From positions 11,747,501 through 11,811,500 of the forward strand of contig NC_086172.1 in the NCBI RefSeq assembly GCF_023053635.1: a stretch of DNA of 64,000 bases. Direction: 5' to 3'. Position 1 is the first letter of the stretch. Every line of letters starts with the position of its first letter. This stretch comes from Elgaria multicarinata webbii. Taxonomy: Eukaryota; Chordata; Lepidosauria; Squamata; Anguidae. The notes under the pieces are model-generated. The model was not told where the DNA came from. It did no database searches and worked only from the letters and a program-made list of their open reading frames with translations. The position numbers and the translations under genes are program-made. This document shows, in pieces, positions 24,307-34,529 of the stretch.

Positions 24307-24372
24307 AGCGGAGGGGACGCCTTTTCCTGTCGGCGCATGGAGCTGAGAGGGCTCGGTGCGGAGGGAGGCAGC

Positions 24373-24552
24373 ATGGACGGTGCCGGCGCGGAAAGGCGAC
24401 CGCCGCCCCCCGCTGTGATGGAAGCGGACTGCGGCGCCGGCGAAGGCTTCATCAGCGTCCGGAAGCGGAAGCGGCGGGGCGTTGGCATGGAGACGAGCGG
24501 GGCGCCGAGGAAGCGGCCCGATTTCCCACCTCTTCGCGGCGAGGCCCTTGGG
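24373..24552 (+). CDS. PNO1: PNO1 exon 1, coding part
   Basis: It encodes [19 protein letters not shown] through PPLRGEALG and ends in phase 0 at donor GTGAGG. The GEGF, RKRKRR and RKRPDFPPL stretches match the human N-terminus loosely; the true start may be 24418. Confidence 0.85.
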
Positions 24553-27500
24553 GTGAGGGAGTTTCTGGTGCCGCTGCCTATTCATCGGGGGTGGGCGGGT
24601 GGGTGGGTAGAGTCCGGCACGAAGGGCCTGACCCTGGAAGTACCAGCCGGCGGGTGACACTGCTCACTTCCGCCTGCTCCGGCTCTTCACTGCTTGTGGG
24701 CTACACGCGTTGTGTTTTAAAGTGTGGACGTGGCGAATGTGAGAACGTGGTAAAGTGTGGACGTAAGCATGGGGGTGGGGGAGGAGGCTAAGGGGGAGAC
24801 ATGGTAGAGGGGTACAAAATTAGGCATGGCGTGGAGAATGTGGGCAGGGAGAGGTTTTTCTCCCTCCCTCAAAATTCTAGCACCCAGTGGGGTCAACATC
24901 CCATGAAGCTGATTGCTGGGAGACTCAGGACAAATAAAAGGAAGGGCTTCTTCACACAGCGCAGAGTTAAATTATGGAACTCACTACCACAAGATGTAGT
25001 GATGGCCACCAATCTGGATGGCTTGAAAAGGGGGTTGGATAAATTCCTGGAGGCGAAGGCTATCAAGGCCTACTAGCCCTGATGGTTGTCTGCTATCTCC
25101 AGTATTCGAGGCACTAAGCCTGTGTGCGCCAGTTGCTGGGGAACATGGGTGCAAGCAGGGCCGGTGCTACCATAGAGGCCACTCAGGCAGCCGCCTAGAG
25201 CGCCAAGGTAAGGGGGGTGCCGCACCCGTCAGCCGCTCTCCCACAGCGAAAGCCGCCCGCCTGCCCCAGCGTCGTGGCTTCGCTTTAGCTGGGCACCCAC
25301 CCAGCCGAAGTGAAGCCACGCCCATCCCCCCACTCCAGCGTCCTGGCTTCGCTTCTGTTGGGTGGGCGCCCAGCTGAAGCGAAGCCAGAACGCTGGGGTG
25401 GGGCGGCGGCTTTCGAACAGCGTCCCCAGAAGTCGCTCTCTCAGAGCGGCTTCCAGCTGGGCATGCCGTTCCGAAGCCGCCCACCCCCCCCAGAGTCCTG
25501 GCTTCACTTCGGCTGGGCAGGCAAGATGGCACCCTGTGCCTAGGTACGCTGGGGTGGGGGTAGGTGAAAGCAGCTCAACTGCCCAGGGCGCAAAATAGTC
25601 TTGCACCGGCCCTGGGTGGGAGAGTGCTGTTGCACCGTGTCCTGCTGGTGGGTCCCTGGTCAACAGCTGGTTGGCTACTGTGTGAACAGTGCTGGACTAG
25701 ATGGACCCTTGGTCTGATCCAGCCTCAGGGCACTTCTTATGTTCCTAAATGCATGTATAGCAACAGAATAGTAGTCGAGGAGCTGTGATGGCTGTCATTG
25801 CAATTCTTCATTCTTGTGCCAACCCTGCCATGCCCAAGCTGTCTTACACAGTGGTTTCTAAGCACAGTGTTATCTTCAGTTAGATGTACCTTGCTAGACC
25901 CTGTCCCCCACGTTCATCCCATTGGGGAACGAATCCTGGTTTAAATGCCCATTGTGAAGAATTCAACAATTAATGGATAAGTATTCATCAAACTTGAACG
26001 TGGGTTGGAAATGGGGGACTGGTAGCATTTACCACCTTTACTCTAAATTTGAGTATCTGCTTACTCATTATGAAGAAATTATTACTGATCCCGATCGTAT
26101 TGATCTAGGGTGATTTTCCTAAATATAATTGTGTGAACCAAGTATCGTATTTTAAATCACTACTGTACAAACATGGCTGTCATTTCTGTGGGGAAAAATC
26201 CTCTCTGACTTAAAAAAGTATTTCTTTAGAGCTCCAGCTATTGGGTGGTATAGAAATGTAATAAATAAATAATTAAAATAAATAAAATTAGAGAAACTTG
26301 GACTTTTGTCTGCCATAAGCATTTATGCCTACCATGGTTTTCTGAATATAAATCATTAAAGAAAAGCACTTCATTTAATTCTTAGAATAACTTTACCTGT
26401 CAAGCAATTTTGTCTCTAATGCAAAGGAATTTGTCTTGTTTGTCTCATCAAGGGTGGAAAAGATGAAATGAGGAAAATTCCAGTGCCAGCAAACAGATAC
26501 ACACCTTTGAAAGAGAACTGGATGAAAATTTTTACTCCAATTGTAGAACACTTGCAGCTTCAAGTTAGATTTAATTTAAAAACAAGGAATGTAGAGATAA
26601 AGGTGAGTTATAAGATTTATACAAATCTCCACAGGTATCTGTATGCTTTTCAACTTGTTCATAAATGATCTGGAATCGGGAGTGAGCAGTGAAGTGGCCA
26701 TGTTTGCTGATGGCACAAAGTTATTTAAGATGTTTAAAACAAAAAGGGATTGCGAGGAATTGCAAAAAGGATCTTGCCAAGCTAGTAAAATGGGCTTCAA
26801 AATGGCAAATAGAGTTCAATGTCAGCAAATGTAAAGTGATACATATTGAGGCAAAAAATCTCAACTTCATGTATAAGCTGATGGGATCTGAGCTAGCAGT
26901 GACTGACCAAGAAAGAGATCTTGGGGTTGTGTGCTTGATGAAAACGTCGACCCACTGTGAGGCTTCTGTAAAAAAGGCATATTCCATGTTAGGGGTAATT
27001 AGGAAAAGAAATGAAAATAAAACTGCCAAGATTATACTCCCCTTATATAACTATACATGAAGCCACAGTTTAAAATGTACGGTTCTGGTCTGTGCATCTG
27101 AAAAAGGATATTCTTGAGCTGGGAAAAGTGCAACTAAAATGATCAAGGAGCTGGATCAGCTCCCCAATGAGGGAAGGTTACAACAGCTGGGATTGTTTAG
27201 CTTGGAAAAATGGAGGCTAAGGAGAGATTTGATAGTGGTGTACAAACATATGCATGGTGTGTTAAATGTAGATAGGGAGACATTTTTCTCCTCTCCCATA
27301 ATACTAGAACCTGGGGACATCCCATTAAGCTGATTGGTGGGAGCTTCTGGACAGAGAAAATGAAGTACTTCTTCACACGGTGCATAATTATACAATGGAA
27401 TTCATTTCCACAAGCTGTAGTGATGGCCACCAATTCGGATGGCTTTAAAAGGGGATTGAACAATGTGCTACCTTCAGTATCTGAGGCAGCATGTCTATAT

Positions 27501-30500
27501 ATACCAGTTGCTGGATCATGGGTGGAAGGGTGCTGTTACACTCATGTCTTGCTTTGCTTGTGGTTTTCCCATCGGCCACGGTGTGAACAGAATGCTGGAC
27601 TAGATGGACCTTTGGTCTGATCCAGCGTGACTCTTCTTACGTTCTTATTTTGTGTTTGAAAGGTCAGCAAATCCTGTTTCTGCATTTGCAGTGGGTGAAT
27701 ATTGTTCCTGGGTTGGTTTTATTTATTATTTATTTGATATTTGTTAAAATCCTCATAAAATTATTTTTCTAAGCACAGTTTAATATAAAATCAAACAATA
27801 GTAAAATAATATTACAGTAAAATCACAATCTGTGAACTCATAAACAATGTATAATAACAGCTTGAAGTATGATACAGATTTATATATTTATGACATTTCT
27901 ATACAGCCCAATAGCTGAGGCTCTTTTTAAATTCCAGAACTAAAACTGCCATCAGGTACAAGAGTTAAAACACATCGCAGTGACTGAAGTAGTTCTTAAA
28001 TACTGAAAATATTACAATACTTCAAATGCTTGACAGAACATAAAAGCCTTAGCCTGATGCCCCAAAGATAGCAGTGTAAGTGCCAGATGAGTTTTCCTAG
28101 GGAGCACGTTCTATAGCCAGAGGACCACCACAAAACAAACCCGTTCTCTTGTTGCCACCCTCTGTGTATCAGAAAAAGGGGATTTGTTTCCTATTTATTC
28201 ATTTCGTTTCTATACTGCACAATAGCCGAAGCTATTTGGGCAGTTCACAAAAATTATACTTGGAAGAAGAGATTCCGCGGATGGCATTAAGTCACAGGCA
28301 GGTACATATGGGAAGAGAAATTCTGTCACACATTTGGGAAAAGAGGAGGTCCCAAGCCATGTCAAGCTTTATAAATCAAAAACAGTACTTTGAGCTGGGC
28401 CCAGAAGCGAATTACAGCTGAAGTCAATATATCCCTCTCCTTGCTCTCCTTCAGTGATGAACAGTCCCATCCAGCTTAGGAACTAAGTTTGCCAGCTAGC
28501 CTTAACAAGCCTCAATGGGCGCAAGTCCAGTATCCAACTGGTCATCCAAATTCCTGGGTACACCTTCCATGGTGATAGGCAATAGGAAAACTCTGAACAT
28601 CTGACTACTTAAATAAGCACATACCCCCTCCATCCAATTGTACTAATTCTGAGTCATTCTGCTTGAAAGTTAGATGGCAAATTCTGTCCTTAATTTGCCA
28701 TCCAGAACACGTTTGGAATATTAGATGGTAGCAGAGAGGGATGTAGTAGTTACAAACTGATACCTTTGGCATGGGATGAATGCAAGCTGCACTCCAGGAA
28801 TGTTCCCCTCCCATTTCACAATCTCTACTCCTCTGTAAAAGAGGAGAACCTACTGATCACCAACCCAGTATGCTGTTTAGTGGCTTGAATGGCCATTGTC
28901 AATAGATAAGCCCTATAAATGCTGCTCTGGAAACTTGTTGGTTCCAGAAATCTCACTGCTGTGGAGTTGTTAGGATCCCAAAGATATAGCAGTTTAGATC
29001 ACACTTGTTTGCTTTGGAAAGTTAAACCTCAGTCTTGAATGAAAGGGTCTGAAATTACATTGCCGTTTAGATCTGGGCAACATGAGTGTGCAGAGTGTAT
29101 GTGTAAGGGTAAACATAATACAGATTTAGGAATAAATAAAACATTGGGTGTAATTCAACCATTAGCAGTTGTCAGAATATGCTTATGTAGAAGGAAGGAA
29201 ATGAACAGCTAATGGAATCAGAGGCAAGTGTTTAGAACTAAGCAGAGCAAGGATGTCGAAGTGGGGTAGATAAACGCCTGATCATGCAGGCTGTCAGTAT
29301 TTGGGGTGACTCTTCCATGGTTTTACTCCCCTGATCTCAACACTTACTTTGTTTTCTAGACTTGTAAAGAAACGAAAGACATAAGTGCTTTGACAAAAGC
29401 AGCTGATTTTGTGAAAGCTTTTATACTTGGATTTCAAGTTGAGGTGAGCGTTTATTTCGTTTTGAACAACTTTATTAAAATGTGAAATTGAGGCATCCAA
29501 GAAATTCACTTGTCTCTGTGCAGAGGGAACGGGTTTACCTTGACTTCTGGAAAACTGGGTATATAATTTAGACGTTTGTAATCCAAGTGCAAAATTTGAC
29601 TCCTGCTTTGATGTTATAGCCATGAATACACTGAGATTTTCATAGTAGACTTTCATGTAGAATTTCTGTATCCTTTGTTAAATGTGGAGTGTTTCTTGAC
29701 TCTTCGCTAAAAATATTCTACTTGGTCTGTAAAGAACTAAACATGGGTTGTATAAAAGAGTTCTTTTTATTTCTTTGGCGGTCATTCCAGTCAAAAGCGG
29801 AATATGGCCAGGCAAAGTAGATGTCCAGGTTTTTAAAGCAGTGCTGTACAGAGCTAACATTGACCAATGGAATATATTAATGTTCATTACTATTCCCTAA
29901 CTGAGTTTCATGCTAACTTCACTTAACTTTAAAAGCCATAGGATTTCAAAATGTATTTTTGTTTGATATGCTAACTTGTAAGTGCCGTCATTGTCTTCTA
30001 GGATGCACTTGCTCTCATCAGATTAGATGACCTTTTCCTAGAATCATTTGAAGTAACAGATGGTGAGTATTTTATCATTAGGGTATCTGAACACCCAAAC
30101 TTAAGTATAGGCACATTTTTCAGATACTCTGGGGACATATAAGACCCTGTTCAGAAGACGCCTTAAACCATGACTTTAACCATGATGGTTAAGCCAGAAA
30201 ACCAGGCTGTGTTCAGAAGACACCTTAAACCATGGCTTTAACCACGGTGAAAAAAGCAAAAAACCTTATTCACCATGGATAAAGCCATGGTTTAAGGTGT
30301 CTTCTGAATATGGCCTGGCTTTCTGGCTTAACCACCATGGTTAAAGCCATAGTTTTAAGTTGTCTTCTGAATCAGCCCATTATTAATAAACAAAATACTG
30401 CTCATTGTTAGAAGGAAAGGCATCTTAATACTCCCCCCACCCTATTTTCTGTTAACAACAGCTGATAAAAAAATATTTAAAATTCTGACTTGTCTTTCTG

Positions 30501-33500
30501 GGTTTTGGAACACACATTAAATCCGAATAAGGCCTCAAACTGTCCCAAGGAAACTGCACAAACTGGAGTTGCAGATGGTCCGCAGGGAGACTATTCCAAC
30601 AGTGTCAGGTTTTCCCCTTTTTGTTGAGCTACTTTGACAGTCCTTAAAGCAATCCAGAGAAGTTGAAACACTACTACATTTATGTTCTGTTATGTTACCA
30701 AACATGACTATTCTTTGTCATCGCTAAACTTGGGTGCTAGGACTATTGCCACTCTTGCTACAACTCAGAGAAAAAGCCTTTCGAGAGAATGCTAATATCT
30801 CTCTTGGTCCTTTATATGCATCCCCCTCCCACTATTTTATTTGTAGCAGTCATTCAATCATATGAGTGGGAATCCTAATGCTGGCCTCACAAGTACAGCT
30901 CATCCAACTAAGCTGTAGGTATTATTTCAGTGGATAAACTACTGCTTTGCTCCATCAGTTTGATTGAAACAATTCAATCAGGTTCATTGACCGTCAGAGA
31001 AAGCACATAGCATAGTAGAGTCTTCTCAGGCTTCGGTGCTTCAAAAAGCGTTTAGGGGAATATATATTTGAAACTTTCCCCTCCCTACGGAAAGTTAGTA
31101 TATAAGGGAGAAGTCTGATGCTGGCCTAGCTTTCTGCAGGTAGTAAAGTGGTATAGTCCCATCTCCCAGGAGGACTTTTTCTATGAATATTTACATCTGC
31201 CTTGAGACCACAAGCCTAGATATTCTTACTTTCTGATAAGTCCCAATGACTGTTGATGATTCATTTTGGAATAAACACTTTAAAATATTATCTCATTCCT
31301 ACTTGGCTGTCAGTAACCTACTACTTTATTTATTTTATTTATTGCATTTCTATTCCGCCCACTAGTCAAAGCTCTCTGTCCAACTACATTCACACCTATT
31401 CAGCTTTAGCAACTGTACAGCATCAGGTTCATTGACCATCAGAATAAACATATTTAGGTTTAAGATGAAAATATCTATGATGCAGTAAAACTGTCTTTTT
31501 TCTTTAGTTAAGCCTTTAAAAGGAGATCACCTTTCTCGAGCAATAGGAAGAATTGCAGGGAAAGGTGGAAAAACAAAATTCACTATTGAAAATGTAACAA
31601 GGACGCGAATAGTCCTTGCAGACTCGTAAGTATAACATACATCCTTTTTCTTTTACTGTCAGTTTTGAGCAAATCTTGGTATGCTTTTAATACAGACCTG
31701 CTTTTAAAGTACTTTTGTGTAGGTTTTGATGCACATTTTTTTAAAAGGGGGTTTGGAACTCCACATATGTGGTGACTGCAGTACCTTCTGGATGAATTTG
31801 AACAAGGTCTTAAATTTGTGAATCCTAGACAGATATAACTCTGGAAGTTATATTGATTCCCCATAAAATATATCTATGTGGAAGCACTTGCACAATGGTT
31901 TTTAAATTATCTGTCCTAGAAATATAAAATTTCCAGTATTTTTGAGGGTTGGGGGGTTGGAGGGTTGGAGGGTTGGGACAGACGGACACAGTTTTTTCCT
32001 GAGAGTTTTTAAGGAAAAAAACTGAAATTTTGAAAAAACTGAAAAATAAGCAACATTTAATTTTTAGGCATCGCTTTTTTGGTTTAAGACAGCTGTTGCT
32101 AACTTGGAACCTTCCAGATAGCTTTCATTCCAGCTCCCATCAGCCTCAGACAGCATAGTCAATCATCGGGAATGCTGGACACAGTAGTTCAAAACAACTG
32201 GAGGGCACCAGGTTGGGGTGGACTGCTTTAGACACATAAAGCAGCCTTTCTGTTCCTAATTATGTCAGTATAACTTAGTTTACTCATTAAATTATCATTA
32301 TATTTTAAAACTTTTAAAAGTAAACTCAGATTTGTAATTATTGTGTGAATAGAGCTACATTAAATGACTGCTTCAGCGTCAGAAACGCGAGACTCTGTAG
32401 AGCAAAGCACATGGTCAAGAATGCACATTTAGTGTCAGGAATGCACAATGTTGACTCTGCTCACATGTTGGGGAACTGAAAACGCATTCCTTAAAAAAAA
32501 AAAAAAAATGATGCTTCCCCACCCACCCAAACTTGTCCAGTTTTTTTCCAGGCCTTTACGTCTCTAGTCTGTTCAAAAGCCCCAGAACATTATGTAAGAA
32601 ATAGTTTGATAGACCAACAAGGATTGAATGTTGCCTTTCAGTGCATCTTGGCCCATTTTATTTTGTGACTAGAATGCTTGTCACCTCGCTGGATCAATAG
32701 AAATATTGAGATTATTGCAGGATACCTCGTAGCTTAAGAGAATATGCAAGTTGATATATTTGTGCATGCATCGTTTTTGGGCAGCAGAGCAAGCCTGTAG
32801 GTATACTGTGTTGTTGAGTGCTTTCCATTACCTGTAAATGTTGTCTTGTAGAAATTATTCCCAATTAATTACAGGTTGGTTGGTTGGAAGGCAGGCAGTT
32901 GTATTCTAGTTAACGGTGAGATGGTACTGCATTATACAGTACTAAATGAAGAGATAAGTAAAGAATGGATTAGCCTCAATTAAGGTGGATACTTGAGCTA
33001 TCCAATGTGCTCTGGCAGATGGTGCAGGTGTTACCTTGCAGTGCTGCAAAGTGGATCTGAAATGAAGTAGATGAGGATGGCAGGGTGTCCACTTCTGATT
33101 CTTAGGGTATGTAAAGGGGTGATCATTTAATTAGTGGCTAAAATCTCTTCTTATGTTAGCATTCAGTCAGGTGCTGGTTGAATGGAAAGCGCTGAACAAG
33201 ATTGTTGGGGTCAGTAAATGGTGAATGCTTTCAAATGTCCTTAAATACCATAAATGTCATGGGTAAAAACTTTTTTTTATTACAGGAAAGTTCATATTTT
33301 AGGTTCTTTCCAGAATATTAAAATGGCACGAACAGCAGTTTGCAATCTCATCTTAGGTAAGACTTATTTAACAAAATGGCATTAAGAGTTTAAAGCACCC
33401 TGTCTTGTGTCATGGCTGTAACTAACTTTGCTTCTTCCAGTGGAGGTTGAGACATAACTTTATTTGATGGCCTTTTTATTTAGTCTGTTCCACATCTAAA

Positions 33501-34318
33501 CAGATTCCAGAGCAGTGAATGAGGAATGAGCATTTTCAGTATTAAAAAAATTAGGATTAGGAAAGGTAGAACAAGTAGGCATACATCATTGCCAATACAG
33601 TAGAAGAAAAATAGGCTCACAAGTTTTGCACGTTACTTGCTACAGAAAGATGCATCGTTAAGCACTCGCTTTCATTCTAGCGCAGTGGTGGGGAACATGT
33701 GGCTCTCCAGATGTTGGACTGCAACTTGGCTATGCTGTTTAGGGCTCCTGGGAATTGCAGTCCATCAACATCTAGAGGGCCATACATTCTTCACCCATTT
33801 AGAGGATGTGAGACCTGAATGTATCCTAAACTACAGTCTGTATAATTCAAAACATTACTGAAGTGTTGCTGAAGTAATTTTCTTTGATATTCTGGATTTA
33901 GGGAACTAGTTGAAGTAGTATTGTCTTCCATTTGAGATTATTTTTTCAATAACAGATGCAGAGCAAAAGTGAGGTACTCAATTTTTACTTTTAGTAGCAA
34001 GATGGAACGATGCAGCAATAGACAGTTGCATTCGATTGCGTAAGTGTGGTACGTTGGCTAAGTTGCACTCAAAAGTTAGAATGTGTTGCTTTGCTATGTA
34101 GTAGAACAATCTCGAGCCCTGACTGCCTTGGCTTTTGGGGCAAGCTCCTGTTACAGCTCAAGACTAAGTCTAGTAAGATAATCAGTAGTCCTGATCAATG
34201 ACCTTTTACTGAACTCACTATCAGTAGTACTAACATGTTTTCTTCTACAGGAAGTCCTCCATCAAAGGTGTATGGCAATATTAGAGCCGTCGCCAGTAGA
34301 GCAGCAGAAAGGTTTTAA
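24373..34318 (+). CDS. PNO1: PNO1, KH-domain factor of 40S ribosome maturation (7 coding exons)
   Basis: Seven exons give 732 nt, or 243 residues; human PNO1 has 252. Exon order is 24373-24552, 26453-26602, 29360-29443, 30002-30062, 31508-31625, 33286-33356, 34251-34318, all with GT-AG ends and consistent phases. PNO1 acts in the nucleolus and cytoplasm on pre-40S particles with NOB1. Residues 61-243 match human closely, for example [17 protein letters not shown] and [20 protein letters not shown]-type GxxG loop (GKGG, residues 176-179) sits in [12 protein letters not shown]. The N-terminal 60 residues are divergent and basic, as in other species. The start is uncertain: in-frame ATGs lie at 24244, 24337, 24373, 24418 and 24487. 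I chose 24373 for its A at -3 and G at +4. 24418 ([11 protein letters not shown]) also has a strong context and aligns best with the human start; it would give 228 residues. Confidence 0.96.
24796..25748 (+). mobile_element. CR1-like LINE 3' end, sense, 5'-truncated
   Basis: 24801-25076 encodes a C-terminal remnant, [20 protein letters not shown] followed by FKR-type residues. The 3' tail resumes at 25615-25748 and ends GGACTAGATGGACCCTTGG then GATCCAGCCTCAGGG. A hAT-type element interrupts it. It lies in PNO1 intron 1. Confidence 0.8.
25156..25614. mobile_element. hAT-type non-autonomous DNA transposon nested in the LINE
   Basis: 459 bp. The ends CAGGGCCGGTGC and GCACCGGCCCTG are perfect 12 bp inverted repeats. 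Flanking 8-mers GGTGCAAG and GGTGGGAG agree at 6 of 8 places, as an aged hAT target duplication would. The GC-rich inside repeats a TGGCTTCGCTT motif in both directions. Confidence 0.8.
26225..26285 (+). mobile_element. L2/CR1-group LINE tail, sense
   Basis: AGAGCTCCAGCTATTGGGTG followed by GTATAGAAATG and AAATA units, about 170 bp before PNO1 exon 2. Confidence 0.6.
26453..26602 (+). CDS. PNO1: PNO1 exon 2
   Basis: Fifty codons, from [19 protein letters not shown] to LKTRNVEIK, with acceptor TCAAG and donor GTGAGT. A CR1-like LINE fragment begins about 30 bp downstream. Confidence 0.96.
26630..27652 (+). mobile_element. CR1-like LINE, sense, 5'-truncated, second copy
   Basis: It starts in the reverse transcriptase region ([17 protein letters not shown], then MFADGTKLF where the family has FADDTKL) and runs to the same C-terminus and GGACTAGATGGACC tail as the copy at 24796. 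The frame is broken in several places. It lies in PNO1 intron 2. Confidence 0.85.
27880..28440 (-). mobile_element. L2/CR1-group LINE 3' end(s), antisense
   Basis: One inverted tail at 27885-27930 and a second at 28188-28255 (CTATACTGCACAATAGCCGA) enclose sequence resembling the C-terminal and 3'UTR parts seen at 6700-7070. Probably two overlapping old insertions, in PNO1 intron 2. Confidence 0.6.
29360..29443 (+). CDS. PNO1: PNO1 exon 3
   Basis: Twenty-eight codons, [17 protein letters not shown] through LGFQVE, with acceptor TCTAG and donor GTGAGC. Confidence 0.97.
29444..30001 (+). other. PNO1: PNO1 intron 3
   Basis: 558 bp of plain AT-rich sequence; no repeat recognised. Confidence 0.6.
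30002..30062 (+). CDS. PNO1: PNO1 exon 4
   Basis: It encodes [20 protein letters not shown] plus the first base of a Val codon, with acceptor TCTAG and donor GTGAGT. Confidence 0.97.
30063..31507 (+). other. PNO1: PNO1 intron 4
   Basis: Besides the palindrome it carries a short antisense LINE tail at 31322-31385 (CATTTCTATTCCGCCCACTA). The rest shows nothing I can name. Confidence 0.6.
30145..30378. mobile_element. Four-unit palindromic MITE, TTCAGAAGAC type
   Basis: Each arm holds two head-to-tail copies of a roughly 60 bp unit that begins TTCAGAAGAC and continues CCTTAAACCATG. The other arm is the inverted pair. The inner boundary lies near 30207 and 30315. It lies in PNO1 intron 4. Confidence 0.7.
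31508..31625 (+). CDS. PNO1: PNO1 exon 5 (KH GxxG loop)
   Basis: It encodes [20 protein letters not shown] through RIVLAD and part of a Ser codon, with acceptor TTTAG and donor GTAAGT. It contains the RNA-binding GKGG loop. Confidence 0.97.
31626..33285 (+). other. PNO1: PNO1 intron 5
   Basis: It contains a G-run cluster (31946-31977), a CCAGATGTTTTGG-family hairpin repeat at 32090-32225 and a short poly-A near 32492. The rest is plain. Confidence 0.6.
31946..31977 (+). repeat. G-quadruplex-type G-run cluster
   Basis: Five GGG runs spaced by TT or TTGGA on the PNO1 sense strand, a tandem 8-mer GGGTTGGA. It could fold as DNA or in the intron RNA. Confidence 0.6.
33286..33356 (+). CDS. PNO1: PNO1 exon 6
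   Basis: It encodes [19 protein letters not shown]-type sequence ending NLIL, with acceptor TACAG and donor GTAAGA. Confidence 0.97.
33357..34250 (+). other. PNO1: PNO1 intron 6
   Basis: It carries one hairpin repeat at about 33685-33790 (CTCCAGATGTTGGACTGC and its inverted partner). Nothing else is recognised. Confidence 0.6.
34251..34318 (+). CDS. PNO1: PNO1 exon 7 with stop codon
   Basis: It encodes [20 protein letters not shown] followed by RF and TAA, with acceptor CTACAG. The C-terminus matches human except for two or three substitutions. Confidence 0.97.
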
Positions 34319-34506
34319 GACCAAGGACGCTGATTCAGCACTGTAGGGTTTTCTACACAAGAAATGACCCATACACAGAAGTGGAATCACAAGAACAAAC
34401 ACAGTAATTCCCATATCCATCACGGCAGTAGAGAAGAGCTGCTGAAGCGGTGTTCAAAATCAGGCATACTATCAAATTGTTAAACATATTTAAGTGAAGT
34501 CTGTAT

Positions 34507-34512
34507 AATAAA
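34507..34512 (+). terminator. PNO1: Candidate PNO1 poly(A) signal
   Basis: AATAAA about 190 nt past the stop codon, followed by a G/T-rich stretch. It would give a short 3'UTR of roughly 210 nt; a later signal is possible. Confidence 0.6.
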
Positions 34513-34529
34513 AGGTGGCTCGCTGGGTT

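Larger units (their letters stand above)
23946..24372. promoter_or_regulatory. Divergent CpG-island promoter of WDR92 and PNO1
   Basis: About 430 bp separate the two start codons, with the genes facing away from each other. The sequence is GC- and CpG-rich, as are both first exons (roughly 23660-24620), and no TATA box is evident. It holds a palindromic NRF1 site, a full CRE, an ETS core and an inverted CCAAT box. This is the usual make-up of a housekeeping divergent promoter. The same head-to-head arrangement is known for the human pair. Transcription start sites cannot be placed from sequence alone. Confidence 0.85.
24553..26452 (+). other. PNO1: PNO1 intron 1
   Basis: It begins in the CpG island, then holds the CR1-like LINE with the nested hAT-type element and a sense LINE tail near 26225. 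25750-26220 shows nothing. Confidence 0.7.
26603..29359 (+). other. PNO1: PNO1 intron 2
   Basis: It is filled to 28440 by the CR1-like and L2-like fragments listed. 28440-29359 shows nothing recognisable. Confidence 0.65.

Noticed and set aside
23667-24791. Many overlapping open frames of 60-190 codons on both strands near 24 kb
   Set aside because: They come from the high GC and CpG content of the shared promoter. Only the WDR92 exon 1 frame and the PNO1 exon 1 frame match known proteins.
31946-31977. Interstitial telomere repeat
   Set aside because: The unit is GGGTTGGA, not TTAGGG.
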